This document shows, one piece after another, positions 26,261 to 33,695 of a DNA stretch of 64,000 nucleotides (positions within the stretch are counted from its first letter, which is position 1; every line of letters starts with the position of its first letter). Below the pieces are notes generated by a model that saw nothing but the letters and a program-made list of their open reading frames with translations, did not search any database and was not told where the DNA came from. The DNA comes from Nocardia bovistercoris. Its GTDB lineage: Bacteria; Actinomycetota; Actinomycetes; Mycobacteriales; Mycobacteriaceae. Location: positions 817,280 through 881,279 of the forward strand of contig NZ_JADMLG010000002.1 of NCBI RefSeq assembly GCF_015674855.1, in the 5' to 3' direction. Position numbers and translations under genes: made by a program.

Positions 26261-26953
26261 TCAACCGAGCGGGAGCGGTGCGGCGAGTCGATCGAGCAGA
26301 TCGCCCGCCGCGCCGCGGACCTCGTCGAGGTCGCCGGTCCAGCCGAGCATGCGCAGGGTGCTGTCGGGGATGGTCCGCTCGGCGTATTCGGGGGCGCCGC
26401 CGCCCGCGTCGGATCGGATGCTGATCACCGTCTCCACCAGGCGGAACGGCAGCATCTGAGCGCCGGGCACGCCGTCCTCCCCCGCGGCCGCCACCGTGTC
26501 GGCGGCCAGGCGCTCGTAGTGTTCGCGCAGTTCGTCGCGGCGCAGCCGGAAGGGCGCGAAGCGTTCGGTGCGCACCTCGGGCAGCAGGTAGAGAGCGCCG
26601 AGATTCCAACGCGCGGCGCATAATTGACGTACGTCGAACCGGGCGAGGGCGTAGAGCCTGATGTGCGCGGGCTCTTCGATTTCGCGCAGTCGCTCGGCGA
26701 GTTCCAGTGGCGCGGCGATGGTTTCGGACAGCAGCGCGTCGAGGATGTCGTCCTTGGCGCCGAAGTGGTGGTACAGCGACGCCTGTCTGATGCCGACGGC
26801 GTCGGCCACCGCGCGGGTCGAGGTGTTGGCGTAGCCGTTGGTGGTGAACAGTTCGCCCGCAGCGTCGAGGATCTCCGCGCGGGGTGTGCGCCCGCGCCGG
26901 GTTCGCTGTTCAAGACGGGGACGGCCCGGGCCCGGATTTGCCACGTCCCCCAT
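26261..26953 (-). CDS. TetR-family transcriptional regulator
   Basis: 230 residues from ATG 26953 (MGDVANPGPGRPRLEQ). The helix-turn-helix lies at about 25-70 (EILDAAGELFTTNGYANTSTRAVADAVGIRQASLYHHFGAKDDILDALL), followed by a helical ligand domain with no recognised subfamily. It is divergent from the permease of the DUF1989 operon, with a 175-bp gap that holds two matching dyad motifs, so control of the permease operon is likely. The gene is convergent with the TerD-like gene (7-bp gap). A longer start at 27040 would run across the operator. Confidence 0.86.
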   Translation of the reverse strand: MGDVANPGPGRPRLEQRTRRGRTPRAEILDAAGELFTTNGYANTSTRAVADAVGIRQASLYHHFGAKDDILDALLSETIAAPLELAERLREIEEPAHIRLYALARFDVRQLCAARWNLGALYLLPEVRTERFAPFRLRRDELREHYERLAADTVAAAGEDGVPGAQMLPFRLVETVISIRSDAGGGAPEYAERTIPDSTLRMLGWTGDLDEVRGAAGDLLDRLAAPLPLG

Positions 26954-26990
26954 TGTTCCATCGCGCCAGCGGACTCCGTCGGAGAGGTTT

Positions 26991-27004
26991 CTGTCACTTG
27001 ATAG
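26991..27004. promoter_or_regulatory. Candidate TetR operator 1 (CTGTCACTTGATAG)
   Basis: Near-palindrome with TTT/AAA flanks; 7 of 8 bases match across the dyad including the flanks. Located 38-51 bp upstream of the tetR start, probably over its promoter. A second copy of the core lies about 95 bp away near the permease. Confidence 0.5.
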
Positions 27005-27085
27005 AAATCGAGGCAACGCAGAAGTTACCGGCGTTGCCACAAGCGATACACGCAGGTCACCGAATCCGCGATCGACAACGCAAAA

Positions 27086-27099
27086 CTGTCATTCGATAG
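27086..27099. promoter_or_regulatory. Candidate TetR operator 2 (CTGTCATTCGATAG)
   Basis: Same core as the site at 26991-27004 (CTGTCA, three variable bases, GATAG), in the same orientation, ending 29 bp before the permease ATG. The repetition of the core on both sides of the divergent promoter region supports a shared operator. Confidence 0.5.
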
Positions 27100-27128
27100 G
27101 TATTGGCCGCTCGCCGAAGGACCCGCCC

Positions 27129-28658
27129 ATGGCCACGACAGTTTCCCCGACCGCACAACCCGAACTCAGCCGCGACAGCGCCGACCTGGAAAGCTTCGGC
27201 TACCAGCCGGTCCTACACCGCAAACTCGGCCGCTACGCCTCGTTCGCGGCGGGTTTCTCGTTCGTCTCCATCCTCACCACGATCTTCCAGTTCTTCGGAC
27301 TCGGCTACTCCTTCGGCGGCGCCGCGTTCTTCTGGACCTGGCCGATCGTGTTCGCGGGCCAGTTGCTGGTCGCGCTGAACTTCGCCGAACTGGCCGCCCG
27401 CTACCCCATCTCGGGTTGTATCTACCAGTGGTCGCGGCGACTCGGCGGCGAACTGGTCGGCTGGTTCGCGGGCTGGATGATGGTGATCGCGCAGATCGTG
27501 ACCGCCGCGGCCGCCGCCATCGCACTGCAGGTGGTGCTGCCATCGATCTGGAGCGGCTTCCAGATCATCGGCGAGGACAGCGCGCTCACCTCCTCCTCCG
27601 GCGCCAGCAACGCGGTACTGCTCGGCAGCATCCTGCTCGTGATCACCACCGCCATCAACGTGATCGGCATCGACCTGATGGCGCGGATCAACTCGATCGG
27701 CGTCACCGTCGAGATCATCGGCGTCGCGGCGATCGTCGCGCTGTTCTTCGTCAACACCGAACGCGGACCCGGCGTGGTGTTCCAGACCGAACACGCCGCG
27801 CCAGGTCCCTACTGGTCGGCCTTCCTCATCTCCGGGCTCATGGCCGCCTACGTGATGGTCGGATTCGACTCCGCCGGTGAGCTTTCCGAGGAGACCAAGA
27901 ATCCGCGCCGGGTCGCGCCGCGCACCATCCTCACCGCGCTGTCGGTGTCGGCGCTCGGCGGCGGGCTCATGCTGCTCGGTGCGCTCATGGCGGCGCCGAG
28001 CCTGGACGACGGATCGCTGGCCACCGAGGGACTGGCCTACGTGCTGACCGCCAAACTCGACAGCGCGCCGGGAAAGGTGCTGCTCGGCTGCGTCGCGGTC
28101 GCCATCGTGGTGTGCACGCTCGCGATCCAGACCGCGGGCTCGCGACTGATGTTCTCGATGGCGCGCGACGGCAAACTGCCCTTCGCCGCCCGGCTCGCCG
28201 CCGTGCACCCGCGCTACGGCACTCCCGCGCTGCCCGCCATCGTGATCGGCGTCCTCGGCATCGGGCTGCTCGTGCTCAACCTCGGCAATGCCGCGATCTT
28301 CGCGACACTGGCCAGTGTCTGCATCGTCACGCTGTATCTGGCGTACCTGCTGGTCACAGTGCCGCTGCTGATCCGACGGGTCAAGGGCTGGGACGAGGAG
28401 CGCGACCCGTCGCTGTTCTCGTTGGGCCGCCTCGGAATTCCGATCAACGCGGTGGCCGTGCTGTGGGGTGTCGCGATGGTGGTCAACCTGGCCTGGCCGC
28501 GCGCCGAGGTCTACATCCCCAACGGCGGCGGCTGGTGGATGCAGTGGGCCGCACCGCTGTTCGTGCTCGTGGTGATCGCCGTCGGGCTGGTGGTGCACCG
28601 AACGGTGGTCGCGCCGCGTGCCGCCGAGACTCCGGAACCCGCGGTCGCCCCCGCGTGA
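27129..28658 (+). CDS. APC-superfamily amino acid/amine permease
   Basis: 509 residues with about 12 hydrophobic segments. The start is MATTVSPTAQPELSRDSADLESFGYQPVLHRKLG. TM1 contains the family's unwound-helix region (FAAGFSFVSILTTIFQFFGLGYSFGG), followed by ELAARYPISGCIYQWSRRLGGELVGWFAGW and FDSAGELSEETKNPRRVAPR. This matches the amino acid/GABA-choline (ACT/UGA4-like) branch. In this position, just before urea-carboxylase-associated genes, it probably imports the nitrogenous substrate of that pathway (amine, guanidino compound or amino acid), but the substrate cannot be read from the sequence. ATG 27129 is chosen because the frame upstream lies over the divergent TetR gene. Confidence 0.87.
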   Translation: MATTVSPTAQPELSRDSADLESFGYQPVLHRKLGRYASFAAGFSFVSILTTIFQFFGLGYSFGGAAFFWTWPIVFAGQLLVALNFAELAARYPISGCIYQWSRRLGGELVGWFAGWMMVIAQIVTAAAAAIALQVVLPSIWSGFQIIGEDSALTSSSGASNAVLLGSILLVITTAINVIGIDLMARINSIGVTVEIIGVAAIVALFFVNTERGPGVVFQTEHAAPGPYWSAFLISGLMAAYVMVGFDSAGELSEETKNPRRVAPRTILTALSVSALGGGLMLLGALMAAPSLDDGSLATEGLAYVLTAKLDSAPGKVLLGCVAVAIVVCTLAIQTAGSRLMFSMARDGKLPFAARLAAVHPRYGTPALPAIVIGVLGIGLLVLNLGNAAIFATLASVCIVTLYLAYLLVTVPLLIRRVKGWDEERDPSLFSLGRLGIPINAVAVLWGVAMVVNLAWPRAEVYIPNGGGWWMQWAAPLFVLVVIAVGLVVHRTVVAPRAAETPEPAVAPA

Positions 28659-28668
28659 TCCGGCGCCC

Positions 28669-28701
28669 GTGGGGGCGGGCACGGGACCCGCTCGCCCCCA
28701 C
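28669..28701. terminator. Hairpin downstream of the permease gene
   Basis: Perfect 9-bp arms GTGGGGGCG (28669-28677) and CGCCCCCAC (28693-28701), 10 nt after the permease stop. There is no T tract. Because genes on the same strand resume 80 bp later, it may terminate, attenuate or protect the upstream mRNA, setting different expression for permease and enzymes. Confidence 0.5.
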
Positions 28702-28780
28702 GTGGAACCTACTCGGGCGCCAGGTCCGACGCGGGCGCCCACGCCTTCAGCGCACGCACCGCCGCGCAAAGGAGAGGCCG

Positions 28781-28930
28781 ATGACCTGCCAGGACACTGC
28801 ATACGCCGACAGCGCGGCGACACACTCGCCACGCACGCGGCGCCGCACCCCACGACTCGCGCACAGCCTCGACCGCACAGCCGAATTCAGCCCGAACCAC
28901 GCGGGACGTACGCAAAGGAGCTTTCGATGA
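28781..28930 (+). CDS. 49-aa ORF with duplicated start region, leader-like
   Basis: Encodes MTCQDTAYADSAATHSP..., a 49-residue Arg/Ser/Thr-rich peptide with no recognised domain. It has a good ribosome-binding site (AAAGGAG at 28768-28774). Its stop overlaps the ATG of the first DUF1989 gene (ATGA at 28927-28930). Its first codons and ribosome-binding site repeat those of that gene: CGCAAAGGAG plus ATGACC(T/C)GCCAG occurs at 28765 and again 146 bp later at 28911. It may be a translational-coupling leader created by partial duplication. Whether the peptide itself has a role is unknown. Confidence 0.5.
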   Translation: MTCQDTAYADSAATHSPRTRRRTPRLAHSLDRTAEFSPNHAGRTQRSFR

Positions 28931-29685
28931 CCCGCCAGAACACCGCGTCCACCGATGGCGCTCGCGCCCACGCCAGAGCGCAGGCCGCCGACGCGACCAT
29001 CGCGCGGCCGATCATGCCCGACGATGTCGCTGCCTCGGAAATCACCCTGGCGCAGCGCATCCCGTCGGGAGGATATGCCTGCTTCGTACTCGGACGTGGG
29101 ACAAGGGTGCGGTTCGGTGATCCGGACGGTGCGGCCTGCGCCCATCTGCTGTTGCTGCGGGCCGAAGCGCCCTGGGAGCGGTTGAATGTCGCCGACACCG
29201 TGAAAGTGCCTTGGCAGGCGTATCTTTCGGCCGGACATCCGCTGCTGTCCGATCAGGGGCGGGTGCTGGCCACCGTACTGGCCGACAGTTCGGGGCAGCA
29301 CGACACCCTGTGCGGGCCGTCCGACGCGGCGCGTGCGCTGTTGCGGATGGCGGGTGCGAAACAGGGGCTCGAGCCGCGGGATATCGGGCCATCGGTGTCG
29401 TTGTTCCGCGGTGTTCGTGTCGAATCCGACGGTGCGCTCACGCCCACCGGGGGCAGCGGCGCGGGGGCGGCGGTCGATCTGGTGGTGCATCTGCCCGTGG
29501 TGGTGCTCGTCGCCAATGCTTCGCATCCGCTGGACGCGCGGGTCACCACCGATCTCGACGTCGTCGCCTGGTCCGCCCCCGACGATCTCGCCGTCCGCAC
29601 CGACGCGGACCCGGAATACCAACGGGCCGTGGAGAACACCGAAGCGGCGTGGCTCGCCGCGCGCAACCAGGAGGTATCGGCATGA
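28927..29685 (+). CDS. DUF1989 protein (urea carboxylase-associated / carboxyguanidine deiminase-type subunit)
   Basis: 252 residues. DUF1989 features are the RIPSGGYACFVLGRGTRVRFGDPDG strand pattern and the SSGQHDTLCGPSDAARALLRMAG segment, where the HDTLCG motif matches the conserved HDTxxG/C site of the family. Two DUF1989 paralogues next to a urea/guanidine carboxylase are known as UAAP1/2. In characterised bacteria they form CgdAB, carboxyguanidine deiminase, in guanidine breakdown. This one is the longer subunit with a Thr/Ala-rich N-terminus. It overlaps the next gene by 4 bp. Confidence 0.8.
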   Translation: MTRQNTASTDGARAHARAQAADATIARPIMPDDVAASEITLAQRIPSGGYACFVLGRGTRVRFGDPDGAACAHLLLLRAEAPWERLNVADTVKVPWQAYLSAGHPLLSDQGRVLATVLADSSGQHDTLCGPSDAARALLRMAGAKQGLEPRDIGPSVSLFRGVRVESDGALTPTGGSGAGAAVDLVVHLPVVVLVANASHPLDARVTTDLDVVAWSAPDDLAVRTDADPEYQRAVENTEAAWLAARNQEVSA

Positions 29686-30302
29686 CCGCGCCCGCGATCC
29701 GCACCGTCGTACTCGACGAGACCGTTCCCGCCCGCGCCCCATGGTCGACCGTGGTGCGCGCCGGTGATCAACTCGAAATCATCGACCTGCACGGCAATCA
29801 GGCGGTGGACTGTCTGCTGTACTCGGCCGCCGACCACACCGAACGCTACAGCGCTCAGGCGACCGTGACCGCGCAGCGCAATATCTTCCTCACCACCGGC
29901 AGTGTGCTGCGCACCGACAGCGGCGGCGCGCTCATGACGGTGGTCGCCGACGAGGTCGGCAACCACGACACCATCGCGGGCGCGTGCTCGCAGGAATCCA
30001 ACACCCTGCGCTACGGCCACCACACCCGCCATCAGCACGCGTGCGTGGAGAACTTCCTCGCCGAAGCCATGAAATGGGGGTTGGGCAAACGGGATCTGGT
30101 GTCGAATATCAACTGGTTCATGAACGTTCCGGTGGAGGCGGACGGCACCCTCGGCATCGTGGACGGGTTGTCCGCGCCCGGGAAGAAGGTCACCTTGCGA
30201 GCGGAGATCGACACGCTGGTCCTGGTGTCGAACTGCCCGCAGATCAACAACCCCTGCAACGGATTCGATCCGACGCCGGTGCGAATGGTGGTGTCGCGAT
30301 GA
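29682..30302 (+). CDS. DUF1989 protein, second subunit
   Basis: 206 residues beginning MTAPAIRTVVLDETVPARAPWSTVVRAGDQLEIIDLHGNQAVDCLLYSA. It carries the DUF1989 core ADEVGNHDTIAGACSQESNTLRYGHHTRHQHACVENFL, rich in His/Cys likely to bind a metal, and the C-terminal NCPQINNPCNGFDPTPVRMVV that is highly typical of the family. Start and stop are overlapped with the neighbours (ATGA), so the two subunits and the CT protein are co-translated. A role with the preceding gene as a heteromeric deiminase is inferred from known CgdAB systems. Confidence 0.85.
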   Translation: MTAPAIRTVVLDETVPARAPWSTVVRAGDQLEIIDLHGNQAVDCLLYSAADHTERYSAQATVTAQRNIFLTTGSVLRTDSGGALMTVVADEVGNHDTIAGACSQESNTLRYGHHTRHQHACVENFLAEAMKWGLGKRDLVSNINWFMNVPVEADGTLGIVDGLSAPGKKVTLRAEIDTLVLVSNCPQINNPCNGFDPTPVRMVVSR

Positions 30303-32482
30303 CCGTCGCCGAACTGTCGACATCCTCCGAAGGTGTGGCCGGCGAATCCCGCTATACCGCTGCGCAATCCGTGCGCGTCGAGTCCGCAGAGACCGGGAGC
30401 GTTCCGACGACGGTCCACCCTGCCGAGGTCGACTGTGCCTCCGGAGTTGTCACGGCTGCGCCCGCGTCGGTCGAATGCATCCCTGCCGAGCGGGATTCCG
30501 CCGCGACAGGTGAGGCGTCGCGGCACGCGGGCTACGTCGAGGTCGTGCGGCCGGGAATGCTGACCACCGTGCAGGATTGGCCTGGACGCGTCGGCTACTG
30601 GCATGTCGGGGTGCCACCGTCGGGACCTATGGACGACCTGTCGTTCCGGCTCGGCAATCGGTCGCTCGGCAACGACGAGGGCGCGGCCGGGCTGGAATGC
30701 ACGCTCGGCGGGCCCGCGCTCACCTTCTCCGAGTCGACCCGCGTCTGTGTCACCGGCGCGCCCGCGCGGGTCAGCGTGGAGGGGAAACCTGTGCGCATGT
30801 GGCGGACGGTACTGGTGCCCGCGGGCGGCGTACTCGAGGTCGGAGCGGTGACAGGTCCGGGTATGCGCACCTACATCCTGGTCGAGGGCGGCATCTGTCT
30901 CCCCGAATATCTGGGCAGCACGGCGACTTTCACTCTCGGCAAGTTCGGCGGCGGTGCGGGCGCCGTCCTGCGGGCGGGCGAACGGCTCCCGTTGGGCGCA
31001 CCCGGCGGGAACGGCGTCAGCGGGGTGCCGATGGAGGATCAGCCGGTGCTCACCCACCGCTGGGAACTGGCCGTCACCGAAGGACCGCACGGCGCACCGG
31101 AATTCTTCACCCGCGCCGATATCGACACCGTGCTCGGCACCGACTACACCGTGCATTTCAACTCCGACCGCACCGGTGTGCGCCTCGTCGGCCCCAAACC
31201 CGAATGGGCCAGATCCGACGGCGGCGAGGCCGGACTGCACCCGTCGAATATCCACGACACGCCCTATTCCGTCGGCGCGCTGGATTTCACGGGCGATACG
31301 CCGATCCTGCTCGGTCCGGACGGGCCGAGTCTCGGCGGCTTCGTGTGCCCGGTGACGGTGGTGGCCGCCGAGCGCTGGAAACTCGGTCAGCTCGCGCCCG
31401 GCGACACCGTGCGGTTCGTGCCCATTCGCGCCGACCGCGCCGCCTCGCCGCGGGAACTCGGGCAGGCGCGGCGTGCGGCATGGCCTTCGGTGCTTTCCAC
31501 CGGCGGCGACGGCGACGACGGCGTGCTGCGGCGCGCCGACGTGGACGACGAGATCGGCGTCACCTATCGTCGCCAGGGCGATGACGGCGTCCTCGTCGAA
31601 TACGGCGCCATGACCCTCGACCTCGGTCTGCGCGCGCGTGTGCACGCCCTGCACCGGCGCCTGCTCACCGAAGCCGTGCCGGGCGTGACGGAGCTGACCC
31701 CCGGTGTGCGATCCCTCCAGATCCGAGTGGACCGGCACATCCTGCCGGTGCCGCGCCTGCTCGATCTGCTCGCCGAAGCCGAGGCGGTGTTGCCCGCCGC
31801 CGCGGATCTGGTGGTGCCGAGCCGCACCGTGCATCTGCCGCTGTCCTGGGACGATCCGTCCACCCGCGAGGCCATCACCCGCTATATGCACGGGGTGCGG
31901 GCCGATGCTCCGTGGTGCCCGTGGAATATCGAGTTCATCCGCCGCATGAATGGGCTCGGCTCCGTCGATGACGTCTACGACACCGTGTTCGGGGCGGAGT
32001 ACCTGGTACTCGGCCTCGGTGACGTGTACCTCGGCGCGCCGGTGGCCACTCCGATCGATCCGCGCCACCGCCTGGTCACCACCAAGTACAACCCGGCGAG
32101 GACGTGGACGCCGGAGAACGCGGTCGGCATCGGCGGCGCGTATCTGTGCGTGTACGGAATGGAAGGGCCGGGCGGATACCAGTTCGTCGGGCGGACCACG
32201 CAGGTGTGGAATCACCGTGCGACCGAAAGTCCATGGCTGTTGCGCTATTTCGATCGGATACGCTGGTATCCCGTCGAGGCCGACGAACTGCTCGACATGC
32301 GTGCCGATTTCGCCGCGGGCGCGGTGGAGGTGCGGGCCGAGGACGGCGAGTTCCGGCTCGCCGACTACCGTCGCTTCCTCGACGAGAACCATTCCGCCAT
32401 CGAGGAATTCCGCACCGTGCAGGCCCGGGCGTTCGCCGCCGAGCGCGAATCGTGGCGGATGGCGGGCGAATTGAGCGACTGA
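30299..32482 (+). CDS. Urea carboxylase-type CT protein (AHS2-AHS1), without biotin carboxylase or biotin carrier
   Basis: 727 residues. Residues 1-75 are a low-complexity linker. An AHS2/KipA-like domain starts at about 79 (VVRPGMLTTVQDWPGRVGYW...VPPSGPMDDLSFRLGN), and an AHS1/KipI-like domain follows at about 415 (IGVTYRRQGDDGVLVEYG...ELTPGVRSLQIRVD). The rest, to PAFA-type GGYQFVGRTTQVWNH near 640, corresponds to the carboxyltransferase part of urea or guanidine carboxylases. Those enzymes are normally about 1,200 residues. No ATP-grasp biotin carboxylase lies before it and no AMKM biotin site follows. Either those domains are encoded elsewhere or this is a stand-alone 5-oxoprolinase-like enzyme. 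Last gene of the overlapped operon; convergent with the epoxide hydrolase with no gap. Confidence 0.82.
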   Translation: MTVAELSTSSEGVAGESRYTAAQSVRVESAETGSVPTTVHPAEVDCASGVVTAAPASVECIPAERDSAATGEASRHAGYVEVVRPGMLTTVQDWPGRVGYWHVGVPPSGPMDDLSFRLGNRSLGNDEGAAGLECTLGGPALTFSESTRVCVTGAPARVSVEGKPVRMWRTVLVPAGGVLEVGAVTGPGMRTYILVEGGICLPEYLGSTATFTLGKFGGGAGAVLRAGERLPLGAPGGNGVSGVPMEDQPVLTHRWELAVTEGPHGAPEFFTRADIDTVLGTDYTVHFNSDRTGVRLVGPKPEWARSDGGEAGLHPSNIHDTPYSVGALDFTGDTPILLGPDGPSLGGFVCPVTVVAAERWKLGQLAPGDTVRFVPIRADRAASPRELGQARRAAWPSVLSTGGDGDDGVLRRADVDDEIGVTYRRQGDDGVLVEYGAMTLDLGLRARVHALHRRLLTEAVPGVTELTPGVRSLQIRVDRHILPVPRLLDLLAEAEAVLPAAADLVVPSRTVHLPLSWDDPSTREAITRYMHGVRADAPWCPWNIEFIRRMNGLGSVDDVYDTVFGAEYLVLGLGDVYLGAPVATPIDPRHRLVTTKYNPARTWTPENAVGIGGAYLCVYGMEGPGGYQFVGRTTQVWNHRATESPWLLRYFDRIRWYPVEADELLDMRADFAAGAVEVRAEDGEFRLADYRRFLDENHSAIEEFRTVQARAFAAERESWRMAGELSD

Positions 32483-33634
32483 TCAGCGCAGGTCGCGGAA
32501 GAACGCGCGGATGTCGGTGGTGAGCAGTTCCGGCTCTTCGAGTGCGGCGAAATGTCCGCCGCGATCGGCGTCGGTCCAGCGGACGATGGTGTTGGACCGC
32601 TCGTCGTAGCGTCGGATGGCGACATCGTGGGCCAGCGCGAGCACCCCGGTCGGCACCCCCGAATCCTGTGGCACGGCGCCCCAATCGCCCGGCTGCGCGT
32701 AGCCGACGTAGGCCGCGGTGCCGGGGGTGGCGTCGAGCCAGTACAGCATCGCGTTGGTGAGCAGCCGGTCGCGGTCGATGATCTTGTCCGGAGTGACGGG
32801 ACGCGGATGGGTCCATTCGCGGAATTTGTCCATGATCCAAGCCAGTTGCCCGACCGGTGAATCCGTCAGACCGTAGGCCAAGGTCTGCGGGCGGGTGGAC
32901 TGGATGGCGATATAGCCGAACTCCTCGTTCATGAACGCTTCGATCCGGCGGACACTGTCCTTCTCGCGATCGGTCATGGTCGCGAGTTCGGCCTCCGGCA
33001 CCGGGACCTGCGGAAAAGTGGTGCCGCCGTTGACATGTACGCCGATCACCCGATCCGGTGCGGCGCGGCCGACCTCGGGACTCACCGCCGCGCCGATGTC
33101 GCCGCCCTGCGCGCCGAAGCGTTCGTAGCCGAGCCGGGTCATCAGCTCCACCCAGGCCGCCGCGATCCGCGAAGTCGTCCAGCCCGCCTCGGCGACGGGA
33201 CCGGAGAAACCGAATCCGGGCAGGGACGGGATGACCAGGTGGAAGGCGTCACGCGGGTCGCCGCCGTGCGCGCGTGGGTCGGTCAGCGGGCCGATGATGT
33301 CGAGGAATTCCACCACCGAACCCGGCCAGCCGTGGGTGAGCAGCAGCGGCATCGCGCCGGGTTCGGGTGAGCGGACGTGCAGGAAATGGATGCGCTGGCC
33401 GTCGATCTCGGTGGTGAACTGGTTGTGCGCGTTGAGTTCGGTTTCCGCTGCGCGCCAGTTGTATTCGGTTCGCCAGTACTCGACCATGTCGCGCAGCCAT
33501 GCGGTGGGCACGCCGGTATCCCAGTCGTCGCCGGGCAGCGGGGCGGGCCAGCGGGTCTTGTCGAGCCGTTCGCGCAGGTCGTCGAGGTCGCGCTGCGGGA
33601 TTTCGATGCGGAATCGCTGGATGTCGTTGCTCAT
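32483..33634 (-). CDS. Epoxide hydrolase (alpha/beta hydrolase with EHN domain)
   Basis: 383 residues from ATG 33634. The N-terminal EHN region is IQRFRIEIPQRDLDDLRERLDKTRWPAPLPGDDWDTGVPTAWLRDMVEYWRTEYNWRAAE. The alpha/beta-hydrolase core has LLLTHGWPGSVVEF (oxyanion), PSLPGFGFSGP, the nucleophile Asp in GAQGGDIGAAV and a C-terminal GGHFAALEEPELL with the catalytic His. Length is normal for the microsomal/juvenile-hormone-type family. It is divergent from a WYL regulator around a 25-bp palindrome, which predicts repression and relief by an epoxide or its diol. Convergent with the DUF1989/CT operon. Confidence 0.92.
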   Translation of the reverse strand: MSNDIQRFRIEIPQRDLDDLRERLDKTRWPAPLPGDDWDTGVPTAWLRDMVEYWRTEYNWRAAETELNAHNQFTTEIDGQRIHFLHVRSPEPGAMPLLLTHGWPGSVVEFLDIIGPLTDPRAHGGDPRDAFHLVIPSLPGFGFSGPVAEAGWTTSRIAAAWVELMTRLGYERFGAQGGDIGAAVSPEVGRAAPDRVIGVHVNGGTTFPQVPVPEAELATMTDREKDSVRRIEAFMNEEFGYIAIQSTRPQTLAYGLTDSPVGQLAWIMDKFREWTHPRPVTPDKIIDRDRLLTNAMLYWLDATPGTAAYVGYAQPGDWGAVPQDSGVPTGVLALAHDVAIRRYDERSNTIVRWTDADRGGHFAALEEPELLTTDIRAFFRDLR

Positions 33635-33652
33635 GGGATCAGCGTAGGAAGC

Positions 33653-33677
33653 AGTTAGGACAGGTCCTGCCCTAACT
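33653..33677. promoter_or_regulatory. 25-bp palindromic operator between epoxide hydrolase and WYL regulator
   Basis: Arms AGTTAGG and CCTAACT with an inner CAGG-T-CCTG dyad; only positions 8, 13 (centre) and 18 break the symmetry. It is centred exactly between the two genes, leaving 18 bp to each start codon. It is therefore a strong candidate for the WYL protein's binding site controlling both directions. Confidence 0.7.
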
Positions 33678-33695
33678 CGCGGGCAGAATGGATTC

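Noticed and set aside
27005..27128. Guanidine riboswitch before the permease of the DUF1989 operon
   Set aside because: I looked for ykkC-type paired ACGR-rich loops and saw none; two operator-like dyads and a divergent TetR explain regulation.
28112..28780. Upstream extension of the 49-codon ORF into the permease gene
   Set aside because: The extension is a shadow of the permease frame; only the part after the ribosome-binding site at 28768 is credible.
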